A stretch of DNA of 64,000 nucleotides from Deinococcus radiopugnans ATCC 19172. GTDB lineage: Bacteria > Deinococcota > Deinococci > Deinococcales > Deinococcaceae. The stretch is taken from NCBI RefSeq assembly GCF_006335125.1, contig NZ_VDMO01000001.1, forward strand, positions 186,001-250,000. Reading direction: 5' to 3'. The notes beneath the pieces were generated by a model, which saw only the letters and a program-made list of their open reading frames with translations, made no database searches and was not told the origin of the DNA. Both the position numbers and the translations under genes were made by a program. Positions 51,143 to 60,665 of this stretch are shown here, one piece after another. The stretch's first letter is position 1. Every line of letters starts with the position of its first letter.

Positions 51143-52318
51143 ATGTCCGTCTACCTTCACACCATTGCCCTGGCACTGCCCGAGACCGCCTATCCCCAGT
51201 CGGTGATCCGGGACGTGATCAAGGCCCAGCCGGAACTGGACCGTCTGGCCAAGCGGCTGACCGGAGCTGCCTTCAACGCTTCGGGCATTGACCAGCGCTA
51301 CAGCGTGGTCAAGGAATTTGCAGATACGGACGGAGGGGCGGGGCTGTTCTACGATCCGGCCAACACGCGCATGCTCAATCCCACCACCGGGCAACGCAAC
51401 ATCGTCTACGCGCAGGAGGCCACCAAACTGTACGTCGACGCCGCCCGCAAAGCCCTGGCCGACAGCCGTTTCGGGGCCGCCGACATTACCCACGTCATCA
51501 CCGTGTCCTGCACGGGCTTTTTTGCGCCGGGACCGGACTACGCCATCGTGCGGGCGCTGGGGCTGGGCGGCGACGTGGGCCGCTACCACGTGGGCTTCAT
51601 GGGCTGCTACGCGGCCTTTCCCGCCCTGAAGATGGCCAAAGCCTTCTGTCAGGCCGATCCCGACGCCGCCGTGCTGGTGGTCAGCGCCGAGCTGTGCACC
51701 CTGCACATGCGCGCAGCAGCAGACCCGGATACCATCATCGCCGCCTCGGTCTTTGCCGACGGCTGCGCCGCCGCGCTGGTCAGTGCCCGGTCCCCGGCGG
51801 CTGGCCAGCGCGCCTTGACCATGGATCATTTCGAGACCACCCTGACGCCTCCCGGCGTGGGGGAGGCGGAGATGGCCTGGACCATCGGAGACCAGGGCTA
51901 CGAGATGGTGCTGAGCAGTTACGTGCCGTCCATCATCGAGTCGCACATCCAGGGAGCGCTGTCGCCGCTGCTGGACCACGAACCCGCGCTGGCCGATGCC
52001 CGCCATGCCGGCGTGGAACACTGGGCCATCCATCCCGGTGGGCGCAGCATTCTCGACAAGGTGCAGGGCAGCCTGGGGTTGAGCGACGCGCAGATGGTTC
52101 CGTCGCGTGAGGTGCTGCGGCAGTACGGCAACATGAGCAGTGCCACGATCCTGTTTATCCTGAAAGAGCTGCTGGACACGGTGCCGGCAGGGGAGCGGGT
52201 GTGTGCGATGGCCTTTGGGCCGGGCCTGACGGTGGAGATGGGCCTGCTGAGCGGCGCGGTGGGCACCGAGCAGACAGTCGTGGAGACTTCCCAGCCTCAA
52301 CTGGCTGGGGTGCGGTGA
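51143..52318 (+). CDS. Type III polyketide synthase (chalcone/stilbene synthase family)
   Basis: 391 residues. The thiolase-fold triad is complete: C123 in 'VSCTGFFAPGPD', H297 in 'HWAIHPGGRSI', N330 in 'YGNMSSATILFIL'. Such enzymes extend an acyl-CoA starter with malonyl-CoA to make alkylpyrones, alkylresorcinols or related phenols. 'PSCTGF'-type and 'GFMGCYAAF' segments match bacterial alkyl-chain-using members. The ATG at 51143 is chosen because homologous sequence begins here; the frame is open further upstream. It leads a tightly coupled group with methyltransferase and monooxygenase genes. Confidence 0.9.
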   Translation: MSVYLHTIALALPETAYPQSVIRDVIKAQPELDRLAKRLTGAAFNASGIDQRYSVVKEFADTDGGAGLFYDPANTRMLNPTTGQRNIVYAQEATKLYVDAARKALADSRFGAADITHVITVSCTGFFAPGPDYAIVRALGLGGDVGRYHVGFMGCYAAFPALKMAKAFCQADPDAAVLVVSAELCTLHMRAAADPDTIIAASVFADGCAAALVSARSPAAGQRALTMDHFETTLTPPGVGEAEMAWTIGDQGYEMVLSSYVPSIIESHIQGALSPLLDHEPALADARHAGVEHWAIHPGGRSILDKVQGSLGLSDAQMVPSREVLRQYGNMSSATILFILKELLDTVPAGERVCAMAFGPGLTVEMGLLSGAVGTEQTVVETSQPQLAGVR

Positions 52319-53025
52319 TTTCTCCAGCTGCATTCGCCGTGCGTGAGAGCCACCTGGCCGAGCGCATGGACGATCCCCACTGTGACCTGGGAGAACTCAA
52401 CCGCACCTACGCCCAGTTCGGCACGGTCAACGGATTGGTGGCCGGGTGGCGCCGGGTCTATCGGCAGGATCTGCGGCCTCACCTCTCGGCCTCGCGCCCC
52501 AATACGCTGCTGGACATCGGGTGCGGCGGGGGCGACGTCCCGCGTGCCCTGGCCCGCTGGGCCGCCCGTGACGGCTTCACGCTGCGAATCACGGCCATCG
52601 ACGCCGACGCGCGGGCCATCGCTTTCGCGCAGGCTCAACCGCCCGTGTCCGGCCTGCATTTCCGGCGGGCCATGAGCGGCGATCTGGTGCGGGAGGGACA
52701 ACGCTTTGATCTGGTGACTTCCAACCACCTGCTGCACCACCTGACCGGCTCAGAACTCCGCGCTCTTCTCGGCGACTGCGAGGCGCTGTCTGCGGGTCTG
52801 GTCGTCCACAGCGATCTTCAGCGCAGCCCGCTGGCTTATCTGGGGTTCAGGGTGGGCGTCGCGCCGCTCTTCCGGGGTTCGTTCATCGGCGAGGACGGCC
52901 TGCGGTCCATTCGCCGCAGCTTTACCACCGCCGAGCTGCGGAAACTGGCCCCGCCGGGCTGGACCGTCAGGACGCTCGTTCCCTTCCGCAACCTGCTGAT
53001 ATATGGGGCTTCAGACCGTGACTGA
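52315..53025 (+). CDS. SAM-dependent methyltransferase of the polyketide cluster
   Basis: 236 residues. The SAM-binding loop 'LLDIGCGGGDVPRALARWAA', acidic loop 'ITAIDADARAIAFAQ' and 'FDLVTSNHLLHHL' mark a class I methyltransferase. Starting at a GTG overlapping the PKS stop (GTGA), it very probably methylates the PKS product or an oxidised derivative. C- or O-methylation cannot be decided. The next gene starts 23 bases before its end. Confidence 0.87.
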   Translation: MISPAAFAVRESHLAERMDDPHCDLGELNRTYAQFGTVNGLVAGWRRVYRQDLRPHLSASRPNTLLDIGCGGGDVPRALARWAARDGFTLRITAIDADARAIAFAQAQPPVSGLHFRRAMSGDLVREGQRFDLVTSNHLLHHLTGSELRALLGDCEALSAGLVVHSDLQRSPLAYLGFRVGVAPLFRGSFIGEDGLRSIRRSFTTAELRKLAPPGWTVRTLVPFRNLLIYGASDRD

Positions 53026-54181
53026 ACCGGTGCTGGACGTGCTGATCGTCGGCGGCGGTCCGGTGGGGCTCTTTCTGGGTTGTCTGCTGGCACAGCGTGG
53101 CCTGGGGGTGCGCGTGCTGGAACGCCGCGAGCGGCCGGGCCAGCATTCCCGCGCCATCGGCATTCATCCGCCCGCGCTGAAGGCGTTCAGGGCAGTCGGG
53201 TTGACGGCGCCGCTGTTGAGTGCCGGGTTGCCCATCACGCGCGGCCTGGTCACGGGCGAGGCCGCGCCGCTGGGCGAACTGGGCTTCGGGGCGGCGTCGG
53301 CGGACTTTCCTTTTATCCTCTCGCTGCCTCAGCGCGAGACGGAGGCGGTGCTGCGGCGTCGGCTGGCAGAGCTGGCCCCCGGTTCGTTCCGCGCGGGCGC
53401 AGAGGTGCTGACGCTTCGGCAGGAGAACGACTGCGTGCACGTCACCGTCCGCGACAACGGCAGGCGGCTGGAACTGCGCGCCCGCCACGTCATCGGTGCG
53501 GACGGCTGGCGCAGCGCCGTGCGCGAAGCGTTGGGCCAGCCCTTTCCCGGCCAGCTCTACCCCGACAAATACCTGATGGGCGACTTTCCCGACACCACGC
53601 CGCTGGGGCAGGCCGCGCTGGTGTCGCTGACCGGGGAAGGCGTGGTGGAGTCCTTCCCGCTGCCGGGCCAGAACGGAGCTGAACCGGGCCGACGCTGGGT
53701 GGCGCACACCGGGAAGCGGCTTTTGGACGCTCCCTCTGCGCGGGACCTGACCACGCTGATCGAGCGGCGCACCGGCCTGCACGTCCCTGCCGCCGAATGC
53801 CGGATGCTCAGCGCCTTCGAGGTCCGCCGCCACCGCGTGGCCTGCATGGTGCGTGGACGGACGGTGCTGATCGGGGACGCCGCGCACGTGGTCAGCCCCA
53901 TCGGGGGGCAGGGCATGAATCTGGGCTGGCTGGACGCCGCCGCGCTGGCCCCGCTGCTGCAACAGTCGCTGGAAGGCCGCCGTGTGGACTGGCGGCACTT
54001 CGAGCGCACGCGGCTGCGGTCTGCGGCCATCGCCGGGCATCAGGCAGAGCTGAACATGGCGGCAGGCCGTCCGGCGGGCGTGTGGGGGCAACGCTGGCGG
54101 GAACAGTTGATCAGGCGGGTGCTGCGCTCCCCCGCGGCCGAGCCGCTGCTGGCCCGGGCGTTCACGATGCGCTGGCTGTAG
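53003..54181 (+). CDS. FAD-dependent monooxygenase (phenol hydroxylase/MhpA type)
   Basis: 392 residues with 'DVLIVGGGPVGLFLGCLLAQRGLGVRVLERR' (GxGxxG), 'VIGADGWRSAVREALG' (DG motif) and 'VLIGDAAHVVSPIGGQGMNLGWLDAAALAPLL' (GD motif). Class A flavoprotein hydroxylases of this form act on aromatic rings, consistent with tailoring of a resorcinol or pyrone from the PKS. An in-frame GTG at 53018 is an alternative start giving an 8-nt overlap. The next gene starts 36 bases after its stop. Confidence 0.88.
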   Translation: MGLQTVTEPVLDVLIVGGGPVGLFLGCLLAQRGLGVRVLERRERPGQHSRAIGIHPPALKAFRAVGLTAPLLSAGLPITRGLVTGEAAPLGELGFGAASADFPFILSLPQRETEAVLRRRLAELAPGSFRAGAEVLTLRQENDCVHVTVRDNGRRLELRARHVIGADGWRSAVREALGQPFPGQLYPDKYLMGDFPDTTPLGQAALVSLTGEGVVESFPLPGQNGAEPGRRWVAHTGKRLLDAPSARDLTTLIERRTGLHVPAAECRMLSAFEVRRHRVACMVRGRTVLIGDAAHVVSPIGGQGMNLGWLDAAALAPLLQQSLEGRRVDWRHFERTRLRSAAIAGHQAELNMAAGRPAGVWGQRWREQLIRRVLRSPAAEPLLARAFTMRWL

Positions 54182-54217
54182 AGTACTGGCAATGGCCACA
54201 TTACGCGGAGATTCGGG

Positions 54218-55528
54218 GTGGTCCGGCCCCCGGAGAGGTGCGCCCTGTCGCGCATCCTGATCGCCTCGCAGCCAATCGCTGGACACGTGCTGCCGCTGCT
54301 GCCCATCGCGCAGGAACTGGCGCGGCGCGGGCACGCCCTGCGCTGGTACACCGGACGCAAGTACGCGCCGCGCGTGACGGCGGCGGGCGCCGAATTTATG
54401 CCCTTCGTCCACGCCCGCGACTTCGACGACGCCGATTTCGGCGCCACCTTTCCGGGCCGTGATCGGCGGCGCGGCTTGCGGCAGTTGCAGTACGACGTGC
54501 GGCAGATTTTCGTGGGCGGCATCGAGGGCAACATGGATGACCTGCGCCTGCTCCAGCGCGAGTGGCCCGCCGACGCGGTGCTGGCCGATCAGACGCTGGT
54601 GGCCGCCCTGCTGCACGCCGAGGTGGGGGGGCCGCCCTGTGCGCTGCTGGGCGTCTTGCCGCTGGGCATCCAGAGCCGCGACACCGCGCCGTTCGGGTTG
54701 GGACTTGCCCCGTCCGCCACTGTTCTGGGCCGGACCAGAAACCGCGCGCTGCACTGGCTGACGCAGGAAGTGGTCTTCGGCGGGGCGTCGCGCGATCTGG
54801 CGGCGGCCTGCGGGCGCATGGGCGTGCGGCCCCGGCCTTTCGCCCTGCCGCCCTCGCCGCACCTGATGCTCCAGCCCACCGTCGCCGCTTTCGAGTACCC
54901 CCAGAGCGACCTGCCACCGACGCTGCATTTCATCGGGCCGATCACGCCGCCGCTGCCCGCCCAGCTGAAGCTGCCCGCGTGGTGGGCAGACGTGCTGGGG
55001 TCGCCGTGTCCGGTGGTGCTGGTCACCCAGGGCACCCTCGCCAACGATCCGCGTGAGCTGATCGTGCCGACGGTGCAGGCGTTGAAAGACGAGAATCTGC
55101 TGGTGATCGTGGCGGGCGCGGGTGGCCTGGACGAACTGCCTGCCAATGCCCGCGCGGCGGCCTTCATTCCCTTTGCGGCGCTGCTGCCGCACGTCTCGGT
55201 CTACGTGACCAACGGCGGCTACGGCGGCGTGCAATCGGCGCTGGCGCACGGCGTCCCGGTGGTGGTGGCTGGCGGCAGCGAGGACAAGGTGGAGGTGGCG
55301 GGCCGCGTGGCCCACGCGGGGGTGGGCGTCAACCTGCGCACGGCCCGGCCCACGCCGGAGCGCATCCGCCGCGCGGTGCTGGCCGTGCTGGGCGACAGTC
55401 CCCAGCGGCGTCGGGCGCAGGACCTGGGCGCCGAGATGCGCCGTCACGACGCGCCGGACGAGGCCGCGACGCTGGTGGAACAGCTCGCTGGCACGGGGCG
55501 GGCGGTGGAGAGCACCCTCAGTCCCTGA
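54218..55528 (+). CDS. UGT/MGT-type glycosyltransferase (GT1-like)
   Basis: 436 residues, GT-B fold. The N-terminal acceptor domain shows 'ILIASQPIAGHVLPLLPIAQELARRGHALRWYTG'; the C-terminal donor domain shows 'VVLVTQGTLANDPRELIVPTVQAL' and 'FAALLPHVSVYVTNGGYGGVQSALAHGVPVVVAGGSEDKVEVAGRV', the nucleotide-sugar region. It resembles macrolide and polyketide glycosyltransferases. GGAG precedes the GTG at 54218. Position after the PKS and tailoring genes suggests glycosylation of the polyketide. Confidence 0.88.
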   Translation: MVRPPERCALSRILIASQPIAGHVLPLLPIAQELARRGHALRWYTGRKYAPRVTAAGAEFMPFVHARDFDDADFGATFPGRDRRRGLRQLQYDVRQIFVGGIEGNMDDLRLLQREWPADAVLADQTLVAALLHAEVGGPPCALLGVLPLGIQSRDTAPFGLGLAPSATVLGRTRNRALHWLTQEVVFGGASRDLAAACGRMGVRPRPFALPPSPHLMLQPTVAAFEYPQSDLPPTLHFIGPITPPLPAQLKLPAWWADVLGSPCPVVLVTQGTLANDPRELIVPTVQALKDENLLVIVAGAGGLDELPANARAAAFIPFAALLPHVSVYVTNGGYGGVQSALAHGVPVVVAGGSEDKVEVAGRVAHAGVGVNLRTARPTPERIRRAVLAVLGDSPQRRRAQDLGAEMRRHDAPDEAATLVEQLAGTGRAVESTLSP

Positions 55529-56042
55529 CGCCCAGTTGTTGCAGCCGCCAGCGCAGGCTCCGCTGCACCATCACCGGATAGAGGTGGACCGGAACAGCGG
55601 TCAGCAGCAGCCAGCCGCCGGCGTCGGCGGCCCGCAGAAGGAACGCGCCCACCGCGAGACCCAGGCAGATCAGTGCCAGCAGCAGATGGCTGTACTCCGC
55701 CTCCCGTGTGGCGCGGTCCAGCCTGGCCAGAGAGGCCCGAGTGCCGCTGAAGCCGCGCGCACCCCGGCGCAGCCGCTCCCAGCCCACCAGTCTGAGCAGC
55801 GTGTCAAAGGCTGAAGCGCCGAGCCTGCGGTAAAGCGGCGCTTCCCAGGATTCGACGGTGAAGAACCCCCCACGCAGCGCAGGCTTTGTCACCGCCAGCA
55901 GGTACAGCGCCCACCACATCAGCAGGACCTGCACCCCCAGGGCGAAGGAAAGCCCGTGGAAGCCGGTGACGTGGCCCAGGCCCCAGGCGGCCAGCGTGAC
56001 CAGCAGCGCCGCGAGGCCGGGTTTCGTCCAGAGGGGGATCAC
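55518..56042 (-). CDS. Integral membrane protein, CrtO-like (possible glycolipid acyltransferase)
   Basis: 174 residues, four hydrophobic segments (about 8-26, 32-50, 118-136, 142-160). The sequence 'FFTVESWEAPLYRRLGASAFDTLLRLVGWERL', 'REAEYSHLLLAL' and the end 'LYPVMVQRSLRWRL' resembles the CrtO family, which acylates a glycosyl carotenoid in staphyloxanthin synthesis. Here it lies 3 nt after the FtsX-like permease gene on the same strand, and its end overlaps the convergent glycosyltransferase by 11 bases. The family link is by eye, so function is tentative. Confidence 0.6.
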   Translation of the reverse strand: MIPLWTKPGLAALLVTLAAWGLGHVTGFHGLSFALGVQVLLMWWALYLLAVTKPALRGGFFTVESWEAPLYRRLGASAFDTLLRLVGWERLRRGARGFSGTRASLARLDRATREAEYSHLLLALICLGLAVGAFLLRAADAGGWLLLTAVPVHLYPVMVQRSLRWRLQQLGVRD

Positions 56043-56045
56043 GGT

Positions 56046-57221
56046 CTAGAACCGGTTCAGCGCGTCCACGACACTGATGCGCCCGGCGCTGCGCGCAGGC
56101 CACAGCCCGGCCAGCAGGCCCAGCCCCAGCGCCACGCCCAGGCCCACCAGGATCAGGCGTGGGGTCAGCGCCGCCCCGTCGAAGCCGGCCAGATGCTGGG
56201 TGTAGACGTTGATGCCGCGCCCCCCCAGGCCCGCCAACCCCAGCCCCACCACGCCCCCCAGCACCGACAGCAGAAGCGTCTCGCTCAGCACCAGCTGCCG
56301 GACAAAGGCAGGCCGCGCCCCGATGGCCCGCAGCGTGCCGAACTCACGGGTTCGTTCGTAGACGCCCATCAACACGGTGTTGACCACCGCCAGCCCCCCC
56401 ACGATCAGGGCAATAAACGACAGGGCCAGGCTCAGAATGTCGGCGCTGTTCAGCAGTCTGCCCAGATTGCCGGCCACGTCGGCGCGGGTGCTGATTTCCA
56501 GGCCCAGCCCACCGATCTGCGGCTGTCCGGTCAGGGCGGCCGCCACCCGGTCCGCATCAGCCGGGTTCTTCAGTCGCAGCGCCGCCAGGGAGAGCCGGTC
56601 TTCCACCCCAAAGGCGCGCTGCACGGCTTCGATGGGCAGAAACGTGAAGGTGTCGGTCAGCGCGCTTTCAGGCTTGAGGACGCCAATGACTCGCGCGCGG
56701 CCCCGGCGGGTCAGTTCCAGCGTGTCGCCCAGGTCCAGGCCCAGGTGCTGCGCGGCCCTGGCGCCCAGCACCGCCACATTCTGTCCAGCGTCTCGCGGCT
56801 CCAGCAGGCGGCCCCGCGCCGCCGTGACGCCCGTGAACATCGCGCCGATGCCGCTCGCGGCGGGCAGGCCGTAGAACACCGCGCTCTGCGCCGGGTCCAG
56901 CGACTGCCGGATGGTGGCGGCCACCGGGGTGACGGCCTCAATGCCCAGCGAGGCCGAAAGTCGCCGCAATTCGCCCACCACCGCCGGATTCATGTCCATG
57001 TGCGGCAACAACGTTTCTCCCGCGCGTGTCCTCGCCACCTGAAGGTCCGGCCCCACCGTTCCCAGTTCGGTGTTGAACACGCCGCGCAACCCCTCGCCCA
57101 GCGACAGGAACAGCAGCATGCTGCCCAGCGCTACCGCCAGGCCCAGGGCGGTCAGCACGGTCCTGACCGGACGGCGCAGCAGCCCCAGGGCGGAGAGGCG
57201 CAGCAGATCGGCAAATCGCAC
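56046..57221 (-). CDS. FtsX/MacB-type ABC transporter permease
   Basis: 391 residues: one N-terminal membrane helix ('[23 protein letters not shown]'), a large extracytoplasmic domain (about 45-265) and three C-terminal helices ('[61 protein letters not shown]'). This is the lipoprotein/antibiotic-export permease type that works with a LolD/MacB ATPase; no such ATPase gene is adjacent. It is co-transcribed with the CrtO-like gene and may help export a lipid-like product. Confidence 0.87.
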   Translation of the reverse strand: MRFADLLRLSALGLLRRPVRTVLTALGLAVALGSMLLFLSLGEGLRGVFNTELGTVGPDLQVARTRAGETLLPHMDMNPAVVGELRRLSASLGIEAVTPVAATIRQSLDPAQSAVFYGLPAASGIGAMFTGVTAARGRLLEPRDAGQNVAVLGARAAQHLGLDLGDTLELTRRGRARVIGVLKPESALTDTFTFLPIEAVQRAFGVEDRLSLAALRLKNPADADRVAAALTGQPQIGGLGLEISTRADVAGNLGRLLNSADILSLALSFIALIVGGLAVVNTVLMGVYERTREFGTLRAIGARPAFVRQLVLSETLLLSVLGGVVGLGLAGLGGRGINVYTQHLAGFDGAALTPRLILVGLGVALGLGLLAGLWPARSAGRISVVDALNRF

Positions 57222-57265
57222 GGCCCCAGGGTAGCGTGTCTCTGGCGTCCCGCCAGTACTGGGGT

Positions 57266-59011
57266 TCAGGCCATGTCTCGCGCCCGCTCCGCCTCGGCCA
57301 GATCCACCACCACACCGACCAATGCGGCGTGCACAAAGGTCTGCGGCACGTTGCCCAGCGGCAGGCGGGTCCGGGGATCGGCCATCTCGGGCAGCAGGCC
57401 CAGGTCATTGGCGTAGGCCAGCGCCGCGTCCAGAATGACGCGTGCCCGCGCCGGGTCGCGCATCACCCAGTACTGGGCCACCCACAGGGTCCCGGCCAGG
57501 AACGCGCCTTCCCGCTGCGTGTCGTCATCGGCCAGATGCCGCCAGTACAGGTGGTCCTGGCAGGAGTCGCGCTCCAGCGCCGCCATCGTCGCGAGCATCT
57601 CGGGCGAGTCGGGGGCGCAAAAGCCCCATACCGGGTACAGGGCGGCCGTCACATCTACCCCCTCCTCGCCGGCCACATAGGTATACGCGCCCTCGCTGTC
57701 CAGGGCGTGCTGCTCCACCCAGGTCCGCGCGTCCGCCGCCGCGGCCTTCCAGCGCGCCGCCTGCGCGGGGTCTTCGCTGTGTTCGGCGATGTAATCCAGC
57801 GCGACGGCGGCCAGCACCTTGCCCGCCACGTAGGGCCTCTTCCGCCGTTCCTCCCAGATCCCGTAATCGTCGTCCCGCCAGTGCTCCGCCAGGAACTCGG
57901 CCATGCGCTCGATCACGCCCCAGTGTTCGCGGGTGCCGAAGCGCTCGTAGATCAGCTTGGCGGCCAGCAGCACGTTGCCGTAGGCGTCCAGCTGCAACTG
58001 CCCTCGCGCGCCGTTGCCGATCTGAACCGGCCGACTGCCCGCGTACCCCGCGAGATCCAGTTCCGTTTCCTCGGGCGGCTCGCCGCCGTCCACTGTCATG
58101 AAGGGAGGGGCGGGCAGGCCGTTTTGCGGCGTCGCGTGGGCGCAGATGAACTCCAGAAACGCGCGGCCCTCGCTGCCGTCGCCCCCGGCCCGCGTCAGGG
58201 CGCTGACCACCATGCCCGCGTCGCGCAGCCACACGTAGCGGTAATCCCAGTTCTTCTCGCCGCCCAGAACTTCTGGCAGGCTGGTGGTGGGCGCGGCGAT
58301 GGTCGCGTGGCCCACGTGGTCCGTCAGCAGCCGCAGCGCCCGCAGCGAGGCGCGGGCCGCCTCCTGATAGGGGCCGTGATACGTCGCGTGGGTGGTCAGC
58401 GCCTGCCAGTTCAGCAGCGACGTCTCACGCCAGCGCGTCACGGTGGCCCAGTCGGGGTGGTCCAGGCGTTCGTCGCTCAGCACGGCCCAGGCCGCCTCGT
58501 CTGCGGGCACCTCCACCACCACCGCGTCCGCCTCAATCCGGGCCGGATGGGAGGCGTACAGCCAGTGCTGGCCGTCAATCTGCACCGCGGCCCCCTCCTG
58601 CTCCAGGGTCACGGTGCGCCGGGCGTAATCCGGCGCGGCCTTCAGGACCAGCCGGTAGGCCTGTGGGGCCGCCGAGAGCACGCGGCACACGCCACACGGC
58701 AGATCGTCCCCGAAGGGCATGAAGTCGCTGATGATCAGCTTTTTGCCGCCCTCTCCTGCCCGCAGGACCGATTCCAGGTGGCCGCCGTCCCCCAGATAAC
58801 GGCGTCCGGCGTGAACGGCTCCCGGCAGGTCGACGGCCCATGACCCGCCCCGTGCGGCGTCCAGCAGCCGCGCCAGCAGCGAGGGCGCGTCGAAGCGTCC
58901 GGGGCAGTACCACACCACCTCGCCCAGAGACGTCACCAGCGCGGCGCTGCGGCGGTTGCTCAGCAGGCCCAGGTCCTGAAGGTCCGGCGAGGGGCGTGTG
59001 GGGTGGGTCAT
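57266..59011 (-). CDS. Glycoside hydrolase family 15 protein (glucoamylase/trehalase-like)
   Basis: 581 residues: an N-terminal beta domain ('LGLLSNRRSAALVTSLGEVVWYCPGRFDAPSLLARLL') and an (alpha/alpha)6 barrel with 'NWDYRYVWLRDAGMVVSAL', 'DDYGIWEERRKRPYVAGKVLAAVALDYI' (catalytic acid region) and 'PVWGFCAPDSPEMLATM'. No signal peptide, so it acts inside the cell, on glucans, maltooligosaccharides or trehalose. AGAGGA precedes the ATG at 59011. It stands alone between the permease gene and the VWA gene. Confidence 0.9.
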   Translation of the reverse strand: MTHPTRPSPDLQDLGLLSNRRSAALVTSLGEVVWYCPGRFDAPSLLARLLDAARGGSWAVDLPGAVHAGRRYLGDGGHLESVLRAGEGGKKLIISDFMPFGDDLPCGVCRVLSAAPQAYRLVLKAAPDYARRTVTLEQEGAAVQIDGQHWLYASHPARIEADAVVVEVPADEAAWAVLSDERLDHPDWATVTRWRETSLLNWQALTTHATYHGPYQEAARASLRALRLLTDHVGHATIAAPTTSLPEVLGGEKNWDYRYVWLRDAGMVVSALTRAGGDGSEGRAFLEFICAHATPQNGLPAPPFMTVDGGEPPEETELDLAGYAGSRPVQIGNGARGQLQLDAYGNVLLAAKLIYERFGTREHWGVIERMAEFLAEHWRDDDYGIWEERRKRPYVAGKVLAAVALDYIAEHSEDPAQAARWKAAAADARTWVEQHALDSEGAYTYVAGEEGVDVTAALYPVWGFCAPDSPEMLATMAALERDSCQDHLYWRHLADDDTQREGAFLAGTLWVAQYWVMRDPARARVILDAALAYANDLGLLPEMADPRTRLPLGNVPQTFVHAALVGVVVDLAEAERARDMA

Positions 59012-59181
59012 CCATTCCTCTGGGGCACGCGTCACTCTAGCCCTGAACGTTCGCGACAACCGTTTGAAGGGGGCCAGTCTTCACTTCATCTCCAGTGCCT
59101 GCCGCCCATGCCTGCCCAGTGTTGCTGGGCTGAGTGTGCTGCTAGGCTGAGCGGCCTGAAGGGATGACTGGCCTGAAGAAG

Positions 59182-60429
59182 CTACTGGGGCTTGCTGCGC
59201 CGGGTGTTGTAGCTCTGGCTGACCGCCCGTTTGCGGGCCAGTTGCTCGTCCACGCCGAAGTCGGCGTCCAGCTGCCCAAGGGACTCGGCCTCACAGGCCA
59301 GCCCCGGAGCGTTCAGGGACATCAGGCGCCCGCGCTCGCGGCTCAGTGCCTCGCGTGACAGGTGAACCTGTCCGGCCGCCGCGTACGCCACCGCTTCCTC
59401 GCGCACCCGTGCGGCCCGCAGGCGCTCGGCGGCCACGCGGACCCGCTGATCCTCGCCCAGACCCTGGTATGCCAGTGGGTCCAGGACAGGCAGGTCCAGT
59501 TGAGCACGCAGGCGATGCCTTGCGCCGCTGCGGTCCGTCCAGGCCAGGCGCACCCTTGTGACGCCCAGCGTGGAGCCTACCGCCTGCGCGGGCACCTGCA
59601 CCGTGAACACCACCTCCAGAGGACGGCCGTCCACCAGATTGGGCAACATCCAGCGGCCCAGGGCATTCTGGGGCAGGTCATTGAGCATCTCCTGGCGCAG
59701 GCTGCCCAGGGCCGGATTGGCTTCGACGCCCAGGCTGACCGTCTGGCCGGTGGTGCGGGTCAGGCCCTGCATCTCGGCGCTGAAGAAGGCGGGCAGCGCC
59801 GAGGCGTCCTCGATGTGTTCGTAGTTGCCGTCGCCCGCATCGGCCATCGCCTGAAGCAGCGTCTCGTCGTAGCTGCGGCCCAGGCCCACCGTGCTGGTGC
59901 CCACGCCGCGCGCGGTCAGGCCGCGCACATGCCCGGCAATCACGTCTGTCCGCGTCTCACCGTGGTTGGCCTGACCGTCGCTGAGCAGCAGCACCCGGTT
60001 CAGCGCGCCCGGAGCGTGGAACTGCGCCGTGAGCATCGCGCCTTCCAGCCAGCCGGCGTGCAAGGCCGTGCTGCCCCGGCTGGTCACCCCCTCTACCCGC
60101 TGGCACAGCGCCTGTGGGTCGTCCACAAGTTGTGGGGCCACCACCGTCTCCACGTGTCCGTCAAACGAGACGACGCTCACGCGGTCCTGGGGCTGCATCA
60201 TCCGGAGGGCCAGCTGAACGGCGCGGCGGGCCATCTCGATGGGTTGCCCCTGCATGGAGCCGCTGCGGTCGATGACCAGAGACAGGTTCAGGGGCGGCCG
60301 CCTGCTCTCGGGGGGCGGGGCGCTGGCCGCGAAGATCCGGGCCAGAACAGTGACCTCGCTGTCCTGGCTGGCGGAAACACCGGCTTTGAGGGGCAGCAGT
60401 TCGATGCGGGGGGCGTAATAGTGCGGCAT
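59182..60429 (-). CDS. VWA-domain protein
   Basis: 415 residues. The von Willebrand A domain (about 45-230) has a complete MIDAS: 'VIDRSGSMQG' (DxSxS), the Thr of 'SRGSTALHAGW' and 'LLSDGQANHG'. The C-terminal 180 residues resemble the beta-rich region of YfbK-like proteins. No signal peptide or membrane segment, so a cytoplasmic metal-dependent protein-interaction role is likely. AGGAG is six bases before the ATG at 60429. It is expressed from its own promoter (60551-60578), shared in operator with the MerR-like gene upstream. Confidence 0.88.
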   Translation of the reverse strand: MPHYYAPRIELLPLKAGVSASQDSEVTVLARIFAASAPPPESRRPPLNLSLVIDRSGSMQGQPIEMARRAVQLALRMMQPQDRVSVVSFDGHVETVVAPQLVDDPQALCQRVEGVTSRGSTALHAGWLEGAMLTAQFHAPGALNRVLLLSDGQANHGETRTDVIAGHVRGLTARGVGTSTVGLGRSYDETLLQAMADAGDGNYEHIEDASALPAFFSAEMQGLTRTTGQTVSLGVEANPALGSLRQEMLNDLPQNALGRWMLPNLVDGRPLEVVFTVQVPAQAVGSTLGVTRVRLAWTDRSGARHRLRAQLDLPVLDPLAYQGLGEDQRVRVAAERLRAARVREEAVAYAAAGQVHLSREALSRERGRLMSLNAPGLACEAESLGQLDADFGVDEQLARKRAVSQSYNTRRSKPQ

Positions 60430-60550
60430 GGCGGGCTCCTGGAGACGCACGCCTTTGCGGCGTGGGCGAGGGCGGCCGGCTTGGTCTGGGTATCCAGATC
60501 ACGCGGCTGAGCGGGGGCGAACAGTGACAATCTGTGGTGGAGCTGAGTGC

Positions 60551-60582
60551 AGTTTACATCAACAATCTGATATGTCAACAAG
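60551..60582 (-). promoter_or_regulatory. Promoter and operator of the VWA gene
   Basis: Minus strand: TTGACA (60578-60573), 16 bases, TAAACT (60556-60551). Overlapping it, CTTGTTGACA-N4-AGATTG (from 60582 leftward) matches CTTGTCGACA-N4-AGATTG at 61435-61454 before the MerR-like gene. The surrounding 236-base gap contains nothing else that I can support. Confidence 0.6.
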
Positions 60583-60665
60583 GAAATATGTTCTCGTTCT
60601 GCATCCGATTTCTGTGCTGTATCCGCTGGCCGCTGAGCCTCTGACTCAGGCGCCTGTCATGGGCT

